Part shown: positions 43,964 through 55,686 of the stretch, piece after piece
How positions within the stretch are numbered: position 1 is the first letter of the stretch
Layout of the letters: every line of letters starts with the position of its first letter
NCBI RefSeq assembly: GCF_028009165.1
Contig: NC_079243.1
Location: forward strand, 1,674,001 to 1,738,000
Length of the DNA stretch: 64,000 nt
Source: Akanthomyces muscarius
Taxonomy: Eukaryota; Ascomycota; Sordariomycetes; Hypocreales; Cordycipitaceae
Direction: 5' to 3'
Translations under genes and position numbers: made by a program
The notes under the pieces: model-generated
Database searches by the model: none
Told to the model about the DNA's origin: nothing
The model's input: only the letters and a program-made list of their open reading frames with translations

Positions 43964-44899
43964 ATGTTCGTCAACGAGTACTGCACCGGCGTAATAGAGG
44001 CCAATGGAGCACCAAGGTGTCTACGCGTTGCCATACTCTACCGCTCCAACAACCACCAGAGCACCAACAGCGCTGAAGTTACACATATCCAGCACAACAC
44101 TCGTCGTCCTTGTTGCCCTCCTCCTTCATACGAGTCTCTTCCTCCTCCGGCCTACGATTCGCTTTCTCCTTCTCCTCCAGACTACGAATCCATTCCCCCT
44201 CCTCCTTACGAATCTCTTCCTCCTCCTCCGCCTCCATACAAGCGACTCCCCTGTTCCGACTCATCCTCGACCCGTCCCACCCTGCCACCCATCAGCGCCC
44301 TCCTCTCATCCATGGGCTCCGCGGCATCCTATTCTCCTCCTCCGCCATACACCCGCCTGCCACTCACAACTACCACCGCCGCCGCCACCGCCGCGGCGCC
44401 GCGCTTCCCCATCTTCCACACGCGCTACTACAGCGCCAGCGATAGGCAAGACTCGAGTCAAGACCGCCACAAGCTCTACATCCTGACGGGCGAGGACAAC
44501 CCCCGCGCGCGCGGCATCTACTTGCACATCACCGGCACTCGTCGTCGCCGCAACCTTTGCTGCAGAGAGACACCCGGCGATGTGCCGGAAAACACGCGTG
44601 GGCTGCGCGAGAGCACGCTGCTCGGGAGCGTTTCGGCCGATGACCTTGACGAGCTAGTCAGCCTGTGCCGCCAGGGACACCTCGACCTGTTGGCCAAGAG
44701 CAGTACGTCACGGAAAAGAGGGCCGCTGCGTAGCAAGGGCATGTCTTGCCGCTTTCTTCTCTACACGCTTGAGATGCCACCTCCTCCGTACAGCAAGAAC
44801 CGTGCTCTCGAGCCACTGGCCTCGGCTTCACCGTCGCAGGAATGGGTGGCGGCCGTCATTGCGCTGGTCTTTTCCAGTGGCCTTTTACAAAGGATTTAA
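43964..44899 (+). CDS. PPxY-rich hypothetical protein
   Basis: An open frame of 311 residues. Residues 48-100 hold a run of proline/tyrosine motifs: PPPSYESLPPPAYDSL, PPDYESIPPPPYESLP and PPPPPPYKRLP, with another PPPPYTRLP further on. PPxY is the ligand of WW domains such as those of Rsp5/Nedd4 ubiquitin ligases and arrestin-type adaptors. Residues about 148-245 look globular: RFPIFHTRYYSASD, HKLYILTGEDNPRARGIYLHITG, and VSADDLDELVSLCRQ, a layout like a fungal domain of unknown function that ends in (C/S)QEWV; here SQEWVAAVIAL is at 285-295. The start is uncertain. An alternative first exon (43848-43990, MFDLFSS) could splice at 44071 in frame, though its donor (GTAATA) is poor. Confidence 0.55.
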   Translation: MFVNEYCTGVIEANGAPRCLRVAILYRSNNHQSTNSAEVTHIQHNTRRPCCPPPSYESLPPPAYDSLSPSPPDYESIPPPPYESLPPPPPPYKRLPCSDSSSTRPTLPPISALLSSMGSAASYSPPPPYTRLPLTTTTAAATAAAPRFPIFHTRYYSASDRQDSSQDRHKLYILTGEDNPRARGIYLHITGTRRRRNLCCRETPGDVPENTRGLRESTLLGSVSADDLDELVSLCRQGHLDLLAKSSTSRKRGPLRSKGMSCRFLLYTLEMPPPPYSKNRALEPLASASPSQEWVAAVIALVFSSGLLQRI

Positions 44900-46164
44900 A
44901 GCTTTAGAATTTTGCTTTTCACGAATAACGGGATTTAAGCTCGGCGTTTTCGCCTATTATGCTGGGGAATATGGGAAGTTATTATTCTATCTAGACATTT
45001 TATGACAATATTATTACACATATCAAACAGACATCAGCTCCTGTGAACATATATTTGATGACAGATGTGCGGGGGAAAATCGACCGTCAATGATAGATGA
45101 GATAGCAATTGTCGATTCGTCTTTGAACAAGGTACAAGACGCCGAAAGCCGTAGTCTTACTTGAAATGATCCTATGTCGATATTGTGCGCAGGAATGCAT
45201 GAAAAGGATGACCTATATTGACGGTCTCTCAACTGTTCCATGACTACTGATTGCTCCGAGGGGAGGGAATAAAAAGCCAGTGGTAGGTATTTTCAAAGTT
45301 GCATGGCTGGGCATCAAGCCAGGACTTCTCATCTGCGTCATGCTTCCAGTGGAATTCGTGTCCAGGTGCAGATCCAGGATAATGGTGTTTGACGGCTCAA
45401 CTCGACATGCAAGCGCCAAGGTCCATCTTGGTAGCTTGTGGAGCTACAAGCATCAGTGCAAACAATTCACATCCGGGACACTCTGATCGAGTAAAAAGAT
45501 TGCAAAATTCCATAAAAAACGTATGGGGAATATATACAAAGCGGCGATGCCTACCCTGCTGTCCGGTTCTGGGCATGTAAGCACAACATAAATGCTTTTC
45601 CGTGGAGTGGTAGAGGGCAAACCAGGACGTCATCAGACGACTTTGGCTGGCAAAGTCCAGCCGGACAGGAGGCTCGCATCGTCAACCCAAAATCAACTTG
45701 TACTAAATCAACCAGCCTTTTCCAAAACGCCGGTGATAGTTGATAAAAACATGACGTAAATCCAATCATTAATCAACTTGGAATTTTCATCCAGATGACA
45801 GGGCAATAAATCCAGAGCCAGGTTTGGCAATAATATCCAGTTGAGGGCAAATCCAAAAAAAGAGGACCAAACGAGTATATCCGGCATTGGTAACATTATC
45901 CATAAGTGGAAGAGGCCAAAAGAACAAAGAAATCGCAAGCATTGTCCAAGAAACAGTCCAGAGCGGGTTTGTCCGTGGCAGAGGTCCAAGGGGAGTTCAT
46001 ATGTACGCGGGAGATATTCCAGTTTATAGTCCATTGCGGGTCGTTGATGACAACATGAAAGAAAAAGAGCAGAGGGCTCCGGTTGAAGCATCCATAGAAC
46101 AATGCAGTCACAGTATTGGAGCCATGGTTAGCCATGGCGGGCGAGTAGAAGCGGTATGTCTTCT
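44900..46164. other. Intergenic region downstream of the RfeG-like gene
   Basis: I see no supportable gene in this region. Its right two thirds are downstream of the minus-strand RfeG-like gene and contain the strand-biased TGGA words described in the next entry. Confidence 0.5.
45656..46094 (-). repeat. Strand-biased TGGA word array downstream of the RfeG-like gene
   Basis: On the plus strand TCCA begins at 45656, 45721, 45761, 45790, 45811, 45836, 45852, 45899, 45945, 45957, 45985, 46018, 46030 and 46091. That is 14 copies in about 436 bp against about 1.7 expected, while TGGA appears once. In the sense of the RfeG-like transcript these read UGGA, mostly in the context (C/U)UGGA(U/C), spaced 12-65 nt. 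It lies where that gene's 3' untranslated region should be. An RNA-binding-protein target is a plausible inference. Confidence 0.5.
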
Positions 46165-47502
46165 CTAGCGGCGAGGGGGAGGAGGTCGGTGGTGTCTCTC
46201 AACAGAGTTCCTGTCGCTGTCCTGGTCATTACGACGCTTGTTTGCGCCAGAGGGCGGCTTGGGACTGGAGGGGGCTGCGGAGCTTCGGGAGAGAGGGGTT
46301 TCTTCATACTGTTGCTGTTGTGGTTGTTGCTGCTGTCCTTGGGCTCCGTAACCAGGCTGTGGAGGAGGGCCGGCAGGCGAGGCTAGAGTAAGTCAGAAGA
46401 CAAATTCAGGTGGCACGCAGCTACTCGCCGTTGGTACGCGACTGACCTCTGCCGTAGAAAGGATCCTGTGGCTGAATAGAGGAAGAATACTGCTGGCCGC
46501 TTCCTGGATGAGGTCCCTGGTTTGAGTACTGGTAGGGTGCGCCAGAGTGCTGGGGATAGCCCTGCTGGGGAGGGCCAGACGTGGAATACATGCTCTGCTG
46601 GGGTCCAGGTCCGGAGGAGCCCCCGCGAGGTCCAGAAAAGCCATCGTTGGGAGGATAGCGCGGCGTCATGTGGGCACCAGTATTCACATAGGGAACTTCT
46701 TGGGGAGCTTGAAATCCTGGGTTCATCAGGCCGGGCTGGTTGGCAGGGCTGGGATACCTGGGATCAGGATTCGCGCCAGAAGGACCTTGCTGGTAGTTGC
46801 CATAGCTGGGACCGGGTGTAGTTTGGGCATACGTTTGCTGCTGGGGAAAGTGGCCAGTGGCACCAGTGTAGCCTGGGGCACCAGATCCTGGGTATTTGGC
46901 AGTTTCAAAGGAATCCCGGCTGTTGAAATGGTCCTGCTGCTGCTGCTGCTGCTGCTGGAAGGGAGGGTGCTCAGTAGGTCCATGATGCTGACGCGACTGA
47001 TGCGTCTCGGAGTATCGATATTGCACTGCATGTGAGTTAGAAGACTGAGCCCCAGCATAGTTTGGGCCATCTCGCGAGCCTTGGATACCTCCAGGGGTAT
47101 TGCGCGATGTTTGGGAACGGCGTTCGCTGTCCCAACGCGCAGAGTCTGCTTTAAGGTCCTCAATCATGGCCTGACAAGATTTAGCGATGGAGTCTGGGGA
47201 ATCAAGAATCGAGCGTGGCTCACGGTTGTCAGGTTCCGGTAGGCAGTGATGTAGTAGCCCTGGACAGTCTGTCCGCTTTGCGGGTTCTGAGCAACGTTAG
47301 TAAAGCTGGCAGTCTGGACAGTCTGCCTCGGAGAACGCACCTCGTAGTGACCGGGCCGCACCAGGGCATCGTTGCCCAGGTAGCGGCAGATGTCGGCGGA
47401 GATGACTTCGCGATCGATGCCGTCTCGGGGGACAAAGTATTCGTTCATGCGGGTGCTTGAGGCAGGCGTCGCCGTGCTGGTATTGCGGGGTTGTCGTGAC
47501 AT
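46165..47502 (-). CDS. RfeG-like fungal regulatory protein with Gln/Pro-rich domain
   Basis: Four minus-strand exons, 47502-47341, 47286-47224, 47170-46447 and 46382-46165, give 388 residues; introns are 54, 53 and 64 bp, in phases 0, 0 and 1. The conserved N-terminal 95 residues read EYFVPRDGIDREVISADICRYLG, RPGHYENPQSGQTVQGYYIT and AMIEDLKADSARWDSERR, which I recognise as the family annotated in Aspergillus as transcription factor RfeG. The rest is disordered: an eight-Gln run, many Gly-Pro-Gln-Tyr segments, a second Gln-rich stretch, and a basic end (ANKRRNDQD, PPPPRR). Low-complexity Gln/Pro/Tyr sequence suggests a transcription or RNA-associated factor. No classical DNA-binding domain is visible, so the role rests on the family name. 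Confidence 0.75.
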
Positions 47503-49906
47503 GGCGAAGAGATGTGTTCGTGGGAGTGGTGACGGAAGGAGGAAAGAACGTGGCCAGGCGGAGGTGAAGACAAAGGGCGTGGCAGCGTCTAATATGCAGC
47601 GAGATATAAGCAGTGACAGGGGCCGCGGGGGGCGAAAAAAAGTCAAGCTCGTGGCGGGTCAAGGCGAGTGGCGAGGTATAGGCCGGTAGAAAGGGCAGAA
47701 CAGTGATGAACGAATAATAAGCCGGGTCTGGAGAGATTTCTTTCGTGCGTGTCAGTGTCACAGGAAGCGGGCAGAGCGAGGGGCCAGGGGTCGGAGGGGG
47801 GCTGACCTGTCTGGCGGGCTTGGTGGAGGGAGGATGGGCGTGGTGGACTGGGGGCCTGGGCGTGCAGCTGGACGTCTGGGCTGGGCTGCGCAAGTTGGGC
47901 GACTGGGTTCTGGGTTGGGTGCCAAAAAAGAGTCGGATGATGGTGCTTGCGGCAGACGGATGGTGTGCGAGAAAAGGGCCAAGGGACGAGGGTCGGGAGT
48001 GGACGAGCTGCGGCACAAGATGCTTTGGGCGCGCAATTGGGCCAGCATAGGTATTAGCCTGGGATGTGTGAGGAGGCGCGATGTTTGACTGGTCAGTAGT
48101 CGTTTGTGGCCTGTGACTGGCAGAGCGGGCAACAGACTTGGTGGGGCATCAGGAGGCAGGTGCACCTGGGCGTTCTTTCCGTCTCGGCCTTTTACAGCGC
48201 ACCGTACTGGTAACGTACCTAGGCACGTACCTAGGCACAGTATCTACCGCTGACCGGTCAGTGCAAACAAGGCATTTTCTGTAGCAGCCAGGCAAGGCAA
48301 TCAAGGAATCTGCGTCCGGATATTCTCCTCCTCCGCCCACCCGCTTGCCGCTCCAGCAAGCCGGTTGGTGGGTGTGGGTGGTGGGTTAGATACCTAGGTA
48401 CAATCCCATGTTGCCCATCTGCCACTTTTAATCTATTGCCAGGGTATTCAGCACACAACGGCCGGCTGCTATTATTATTCGGCTTGCTGCCGTCCTCTAG
48501 TCACCGTTCCCCTCCTGCCAGCGCGCGGCGCTACCTTGGTTCTTTCTCTCGACGCGCCATCCATGATCATGGCGGCCCAAGGCCCCAAACATCCCCCGCC
48601 CGCAACCCATCTCAACATTCGCAAGCCTCCGTGCCGAGACATGGCCGTGAGAAACATGGAAAACCCGGTTTATGCAAAATAGAATCAAAACGTTGATTTT
48701 CTTGTTTCTAGTCCCCATTCACCATCTATCTGTGGGACCCATGGCCCCATGGCGCCCGATATTCAAAGCTTTCACGACACCGACGACACTGTCAAACTGT
48801 GGGCCGCCAGTCCTGCGTCCGGTGGGCTGCTCTGGGGCCTTCCTGCCTGCACGTCGTGTCTGCTGCAGCTAGACACGGTCGACGACGTGGACGTACTCCT
48901 TTGGTGCCTCTGCACGCTCTGGTGGAGGAGTCATCAATCGCCACGAATTTTGTGCATTTATCTGAATACTGATAAGTGGGATTTCCTGCAAGGCAACTGG
49001 GGCCCGGTGCGCGCACCGCACTACCAGTACAACCTTCTGGCTATCGACGCCGTCATCCTGGAGCACGCATCCATGGCAAGAAATGCAAGCTGCCGTCTCT
49101 GGCACAAAGGCTTCCGATATACTTGCATTGTGCATCGGCGACTGTTCCTACCCCAAGCATTGTGACTGGTCGCTCCGCGCCGTCTGCGGCCAGCATCGTC
49201 GTCCCGGCCCTTATCCGCCGGTTCAACCCTGTGCAATCCAAGTCGAATCTTTGTGCAACTAGAGTAGAGCTTCCAACACCACAAACTGCTTCAAGTTCCT
49301 CAGCGTCATCCGAACATCACGTCGTAGCGACCATAGGCTGGTGATGCAGCTTCTTAGCGCCTCGTCGCTGCCAATCAAGACATCGGTGACTCGCTGGCAG
49401 CTAGTTCTGCTCTCAACCAAACAGCTCTCTCTAGCTCCCACTAGTTAAAACACAAAAACATTGTGCGAAGCGGGTGCCTGGCACTGGTTCCCGCTCGCGC
49501 CGCCAGCGGACCGCCTCTTCTAGTTGGGTATCAACGCCATCTACCCAATTGCCACCCAACGGCCAAAGCCGCTAGTCCCAGATGCGTTTTTGCCTAGGCG
49601 ACCCACACGGTGACATGTCTCGACTCCCAGACTGTTGAACTTGATCGCCAGAGTATATAGGTCGACGACTCATTGCAAATAAATCGGCCATGCTAGTATT
49701 GGACTTTTATGGGTAGTTTGTATCAGCATGAAGGACGTCCCATCAGCCGAACCACGCCATTTCTATAATACGACGACAAAAGCGTCACACCATCCACGGT
49801 GCCAGTCACTCAACACTCAGCATGCCAGGATGCGAGCCCAATCACTTTAGCCGAAAATTCCTCTCTCTTTGACAGATTGACCATGCTGGCGTTGAGACAT
49901 GGTTGC
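47503..49906. other. Intergenic region between RfeG-like gene and polymerase eta
   Basis: 2.4 kb without a supportable gene. The left 600 bp is the probable promoter of the RfeG-like gene. A tandem pair of a 12-mer containing TACCTAGG lies at 48214-48237, and a further copy lies near 48402. A frame at 48749-49165 is rejected for lack of any recognisable feature. Confidence 0.5.
48214..48237. repeat. Tandem 12-mer with TACCTAGG core
   Basis: CGTACCTAGGCA is repeated twice head to tail. TACCTAGG also occurs near 48402 (extended to the palindrome TACCTAGGTA), near 16666 and near 5869. This short palindromic word is scattered in intergenic DNA of this window; its role is unknown. Confidence 0.7.
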
Positions 49907-52013
49907 TTATCCAAATTTTAGCTTGCTTTGACCCTGCTCAAGCTTGCTGCTGCTGCTGCCGCCGCCACCACGTCCTCCGCGTCGCGGGGAAGACGACCCG
50001 GTGGGACCCTTGCTGCTCGTGCCACGCACTGCAATTCCGTTCCGCGATCTCTCGGCGAATGCTGGCTTGACACGTTCTTCGTCCTGTATGTCCTTGGCCA
50101 TATGCCAGTCCATGTGGCTTTGTAGTGCTTCCGGCATCTCGAATGAGGCGTTGCACCGAGCGCAGAGAAGACTAGCCGGCTGGGGTTGACCGTGCTGAAT
50201 ACGTATGCATGCTTCGACTTCTGCCTCTGCTTCTGCATTTGCATCTGATTTGTGATTACTTCGAAAATCAACGTTGTCACCATCGTGTATGTCCGCATGG
50301 GCCACCGTAGCATCTGCCTCCGCGCTAGGCGTCTTCTCTCGCTGGTCTTTGGCAAAGAATCGCTGTATGCCCGCCTCATCTGCACGAGCCCGTTTATGCG
50401 GTCGCTCTGAGGACGTGGATTCGCTGTTGCCATGGTCAGCAGCCTTGAGTGATATCGCTGCGTCACCCTTGACCAGGAATGCTCCGATGCCCATGTTGTT
50501 CTTTATGCCGTCTTCAAATCCACCGACTGTGAGGCTGAGGTTGCTGCATGGCCATATGCTGCCGTCGCCTAGAATCTGCGAGAGTAACTCTTTGGCCAAG
50601 TTCATGAGCATTGCGTCGTCAATCGGCCTACCCTGGGGTATTGGAATCTGTTTGCTGCGAGTCTGTGTCGGCTGCCGAGCACTCAGGTGCACCGTTTTCG
50701 GTCGACGCTTATTCTCCAGCACGCCTTCTTCCAGAAGTCTGTTGAAGATGTCCCCCACGAAAATGCGCAGCCATTTGACGGCCTGATCATGCGTGTTGAT
50801 GTATGGTCTGAACGACTTTGCAGATAGCATAGACTTGATTTGCGTTCTCGGATTGACTTCACTCGTATCGACCCCGCGTATCGTGTTGTAGAGCCAGATG
50901 CCAGTCTCTTCACCCAATTTCGCCTTTAGCTGTTCCACCGGCACGGGCAAAAGGTCCTTGACCAGCTCCGTCCCAAACACGTTGACCACTTGCTCTCCTA
51001 GTTTCCCGCCCAGATTCCGAATCTTGGTCAGCTTGAACTCGTGCAGAAAGATGCCCACCGCCCTATTGCGCACGACTGTCTGGCGGTTGGGCTTCTTGTA
51101 GCCGGACCCAAGCTTGCTCAGCAGCTTGTTGCACGCCACACCCCCCGAGCAAGTGTACCGCAACTGCTTACGAATCTCGGCCCTCACTTCACGCACAATT
51201 TCTGAACCGAGAAGAATGGCTACGTCGTCCCAGTCTGGATCCTTGCCCTCGCGCTCCTCGTCCAGGTCGATAAGAGCATCCGCTTGCCAGTCCAGAGCCG
51301 AGATGGAGGGGAGAGGCAGCCGCTCGGCGGGGTCATTGTACGGTGGCGGCTGCTGAAGCTCGGGGAATCGTTCGAGGAGAATAGAGTGCACCTGAGCTGA
51401 TAGGTCGAGAAAAACTTCGTCGACGCTAGCCTTTTCCACCCGTTGCAGGTTCTGTGGGAGGTGCTCCTTAATCAGGGCCAGGATCCTGCGCGATTCGAGC
51501 CGGTAAGGGTCGAGGGACACCTTGTCCGTGCCTATATTGGCGGCGGCGTCATCACGATACGCCCACTTGTCGTCGCCCTCGCGCCACGTCGCGACATGCT
51601 GCGCGATGAGATCCGGACACACCTTTTTGGCATCGGCAACGGATCCCAGGCGACCACCAATTCCACCCTTGCGCGCTGGATAGTTGATGGCGATAAGGGA
51701 CTGCCTAGTGATGGAGTTAGCGACACACGACTGTGTTGCGATGGGCCGCGCGGGGCTGGAGGGCTACGTAGAAAACTCACCACTGCTGCACGGCCAGGGG
51801 CTGATCATCTGGCAGCCCCAGTCGAACCATCTCGCACTGCGCGTAAAAAGCGTCTAAATCCACGTGTGCAATGACGCGCAGCGGACTGGACGCTACGTAG
51901 CCCGCCATCTGCGACAGGTGGCGGTACGTGAACTGGGAGCGCGTGCGGTGCGTGCCGTCATCATGCTGCTCTGCTGACGACAGTGGCGCGTAGTGCTCGG
52001 GTGAGGACGGCAT
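49907..52013 (-). CDS. rad30: DNA polymerase eta (translesion synthesis, Y family)
   Basis: Exons 52013-51781 and 51704-49907 on the minus strand (76 bp intron, TG|GTGAGT ... ACTAG|G) give 676 residues. Y-family catalytic residues are present: HVDLDAFYAQCE with Asp52 and Asp54, and ASVDEVFLD with Asp173 and Glu174. The segment GGVACNKLLSKLGSGYKKPNRQ is the fingers/thumb motif that follows. Two helix-hairpin-helix-like stretches contain KIRNLGGKLG. A UBZ zinc finger lies at about 592-612 (C-x2-C ... H-x3-H, with CARC and HMDWH), which binds ubiquitinated PCNA. The extreme C-terminus QSKLKFG is a weak PCNA-interaction-like motif. It bypasses UV lesions in the nucleus. The start is the only Met upstream of the catalytic core. 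Confidence 0.93.
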
Positions 52014-52658
52014 CCTTGCGCTACCCTAAGGTCGTTTTCGCGAAGCAATAACGATAGAAGCCCATCGCATCCTTGTTGAGGGCTTGCACGAACGCGATTG
52101 CTGTCGGCTTGTCTGGCATGCGCTGCAACGCTGCGAAGCACATGTGTCCGTCCGCTTCCGACGGGAGTTTACCACATACTTGTATGAAGAGTCTATTAAT
52201 TCCGCAATTTCATCGTCGTGTCGAGTATAAGCGACTTGCGTACCTGTGTTGATGGAGGCAAGATTATATGATGCGTGCGACGTGAAGCTTGCGCCAGCCC
52301 CACATCAATGACGGCAACCACGACCAAAGCAAAGCTACGAGTATCGACGCCTAGAAAATTCCTCTAACTATTATTCCGCGTGCCTTTTGACTGGTAGGCT
52401 TTATATCCTATCAATGGCCTAATTAACAAAGGAAAGCAGTGCCAACTCTATGCAGAACCCATCGCTATCTCCCACGACTTGCGCTGCGTCGAATTCAATC
52501 GGCAGTGCTACCAATGCCTCCAAGATCTATATGCAACATATTTCACATTATTGTTCGAAATACCTTACAAAACAACTGCCAGTGTCCCTCGCTAAATAGT
52601 CTTGCCCAACTGCGAACGTTTCCTGGCGGGAGCAATGCCCGACTCTCGCGCATGGCTT
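52014..52658. other. Spacer upstream of polymerase eta
   Basis: 645 bp with the probable polymerase eta promoter and the 3' end of the small coiled-coil gene to the right. No gene is seen. Confidence 0.5.
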
Positions 52659-53000
52659 TCAAGTTTGCTCATCACGGCCGGCTCGCTCAGATATTTCTGC
52701 GGTTGCTTCCTCGAAATCGCGGAGATCCTGAACAGCTACCGACAGTCGATGTTGAAGCGTAGTCATCTGCGCCTGGAGCTGATTGATGTTGGACTGCCAG
52801 TACGCCATGTCACGGTGACGCTTCACCGGGTCCACCTCGTACGCTTGTATGTAGGATAGTTGCTGGTAGTGGTATCGAATATTGTCCTCTGTGCTGTGAA
52901 CGCTCTGCGTCGCGTCTTCGATTTCCTCCTGGAGACGCTGGCGCAGTTTGGAGCCGCGCCGTAGCTCGGCCATGCGCTCTGGCGGCACTTTCCCCGACAT
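52659..53000 (-). CDS. Small coiled-coil protein of unknown function
   Basis: A single-exon gene of 113 residues. It begins MSGKVPPERMAELRRGSKLRQRLQ and is predicted to be almost entirely helical and coiled coil, with the pattern IEDATQSVHSTEDNIRYHYQQLSYIQ, then VDPVKRHRDMAYWQSNINQLQAQM and a Glu-rich end. The composition, start context and lack of low-complexity sequence suggest a real conserved fungal protein rather than chance. I do not recognise a family. It reads in the same direction as polymerase eta, with 645 bp between. Confidence 0.55.
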   Translation of the reverse strand: MSGKVPPERMAELRRGSKLRQRLQEEIEDATQSVHSTEDNIRYHYQQLSYIQAYEVDPVKRHRDMAYWQSNINQLQAQMTTLQHRLSVAVQDLRDFEEATAEISERAGRDEQT

Positions 53001-54337
53001 CCTTAGTCGCAGAAATATGTACGATCTCCCCTCTGAAGATTGGAGAACTTGAAGAGTCCTGCGGCTCGATGCTGTAAAGGGGGTGACTTCAGGGACGGCG
53101 ATGTGTGAGACGACAGCGTCAGCTTACGCCGGTCGTCGCACGTCTGGGCAAAGATGCGCGCGTATGAATCAAAGCTCTGATGTACGCTTGCGCTCTAAAA
53201 TGAATCTAAGGGACTTTATTTCTCCTCCGTAGGTGGATTGTTGACGCGCTTGGTGCAATCTGACGTCGAATATGAGGGTCAACTACAGATTAGTTTGTAG
53301 AGCACTGTCAGTTTTCGCCGGCTGTCGCGGAGTCTTAAGTAGAGAACCAGCATATTAGCCACTGCACTCACCCCTTTCCACCTCAATTTCGCTCGGAGGT
53401 ATTTTTATACTCACAAGGTGTTGGCTTCCCCTGCACTGGTCCTAGGATGTTCCAGCGCAACGCCGCGCCGTTGACTACGCTAAATTCGGAGAAGCTGCGT
53501 TTCGGGCTTCAATTGGCCAGAATTGAAATTTGGCAGCTGGGTATCAGGAAAACGAAACATGGGCCGAGGAAAGCAAATGACCCTTTAATGAGACGAACAG
53601 CTGCTGAGTGAGGAACAAGATGAGGGTTTTCAAGGCTCAAAATCAGTACAATAAACTGTTCTTTGGCTCAACAATAATATCATGCTTTCACAGTTCGCCT
53701 GAAGAGAGAAGGGGGAGCGGCGACATCCGAGGATTTATTGAAGAAGAAAACGAGATTGAGAGACAACTATCTGCATGCGCGTGGAGTGCGACAGAGGATG
53801 GGTCTCTGGAGAGTGCCAGCCAAGACGTCACGCCTTTCTCTCGCGGATTGCTTGTCCCGGCGAGGCGCATCGGGCTTGGCTGTAAACGGCCTGTTAACTA
53901 GTGGTGCTTCGTCTGGTAAGTGGTTCAGTCGATGGATGTCACTCACTGGCAAAGACCACACACACCGGGCGCACCCCTGCTCACAGCCGGTGCGGCGAAA
54001 TATACTCGATTGTGACAGTTCACAAAAAGTTCGCGGCTTTACTGGATTTGCGCACTCTGTGGTGGATTCGCTACAGAATGGGCGTTGCACTTTGTCCCGC
54101 TTTCTTCTCATCCCGATCCAGGTGGCGACGCCGACGCGGAATAGTTGTCGTATTTTCCTTTGGCTTGCATGACACCCGTCCTATATTGGATTAGACTATG
54201 GTTTGCCTACCGACGGATAGTTACAGTCATATTTTCTCATTTACCCCAACCACGGATGGAAATTAAGTGAATACCATTGTGGCATCTTCTCTCCTTGCTT
54301 CCGCACTATGGTCTATAAGCCCAGCCCCATGCGCACC

Positions 54338-54361
54338 CCTCCTCCTCCTCCTCCTCCTCCT
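54338..54361. repeat. (CTC)n trinucleotide repeat
   Basis: About eight copies of CTC/CCT in a row, outside any gene I support. Confidence 0.9.
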
Positions 54362-55311
54362 CTTCCAAGACCTGCAGCGAACCGGCTGGCTTTATCAGCG
54401 CCTTTTCCGGTGAAGAAACTATACTGTGAAGGGTCAATTAGAGAGCACAACAGGACGAAGAGGTGTCAAGTTCGTAATGTGGGCAGGATGTTCGGACGCT
54501 CCCATACTCTCAGCAAGCTAGAAGAAAATGTGCCAAATCTGGCCGCGTATGGCTGCCTCTTCGCACATCAGCTGATGCGTTGTCCATATTCGTTTTCCGT
54601 CTGTACATGAAGGAGGGTCGCACAGCATTTCGGGGCACGACACCACATGCCCTCGAGCGCCCAGGGCAACGGTCGCGACTGCAAGGGTCTAGCTGGGCAC
54701 TGTCAAGCGACATGCTCCCGCTGCTAGGAGAGCAGCCGGTTTGCAAGCGCTGGAAGATGGCGAATTTCTAATGTCATGTGTACTCCGCCCTGTGGCCTGC
54801 CTGTCGTGAGCACATCATGCCCTGCCAGTACTCTGCTGTTGGGAAACTTCAGGCCCACAACAGCTCGTAGCTGTCATAACAGGGATAATCGCTCTCGAGA
54901 AAAGTGTTGAATATGCAGGAGTGCCGCGGTGACGGTGAAACGACCAAGCGAAAGTGCTCATTGTGAGTGCGCAGCACCCTTGGGCTCACCCTGCCATAGC
55001 CTACCCTGGACCTGTGTTCACTTAAGTTGGCACGGTTAGCCTCGGGAACCACCACGTCTTAAAGGCGGTCTGGGGATGCAAAAGAATTCTTTCAGTCTTC
55101 TGCCTAAGGCTATCGATTTCAACTATGCCTCGAGTCAGAGTGTGTCGCGTTTCAGCAAGAAATCGTGGGGGATTTCGGACTATTAACGAGCAACTCTAAA
55201 ACAGATCGGTGATTAAACATCACACAAAGACACCAATAAATCGAGTACAAAGTAAAAGCGTCGTTAGTAAAACATTGAGGCCTATACATTAATTAATTTA
55301 TGCTGAACTGC

Positions 55312-55331
55312 TTGTTGTTGTTGTTGTTGTC
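55312..55331. repeat. (TTG)n trinucleotide repeat
   Basis: Six copies of TTG in a row, within AT-rich intergenic DNA downstream of the GH128 gene. Confidence 0.9.
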
Positions 55332-55686
55332 ACAAATCGCCACTGCCTGCCACCGCCACCTGTTGCTGCAGTGTATGCACAGAGATTATGTCGCATGCAT
55401 ACGCAGATGCAGGTGACCTGAGACCGGCAATGCACATCGGGAGAGACACACATACCTGCGAAAAAAGCTGAACTGCAAAAAGTCTTTTGACGAGTGGTGA
55501 AATTGTGTCAAATTTGAAGAGAAGCTAAGGACACAGCGACCGTGGTAACTATGTACAAGCGACTCGGAAGTAGACCATTAGGGCCATACGTGAACATAAA
55601 TCATGTTTAGAACCAGCGAGAAGAAGGCCAAGTTGAAAGCTTCAGCTTCTGAGATTGCTAGGCGTAAAATGACTAGACCGAAAGAC

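Larger units (their letters stand above)
53001..55686. other. Long gene-poor region
   Basis: 2.7 kb without a supportable gene. It contains a (CTC)n tract at about 54338-54361 and a (TTG)n tract at about 55312-55331. Open frames such as 53738-54172 and 54308-54610 are Arg/Ser/Pro-rich chance frames, the latter driven by the CTC repeat (poly-Pro). Confidence 0.5.

Noticed and set aside
45708..46091. Minus-strand frame of 127 residues, Leu/Trp-rich
   Set aside because: Its Trp and Gly/Leu content follows from the repeated TGGA word, and no family resemblance is seen.
48749..49165. Plus-strand frame of 138 residues
   Set aside because: It has a good start codon, but it is Cys/Trp/Leu-rich with no motif and no exon partners.
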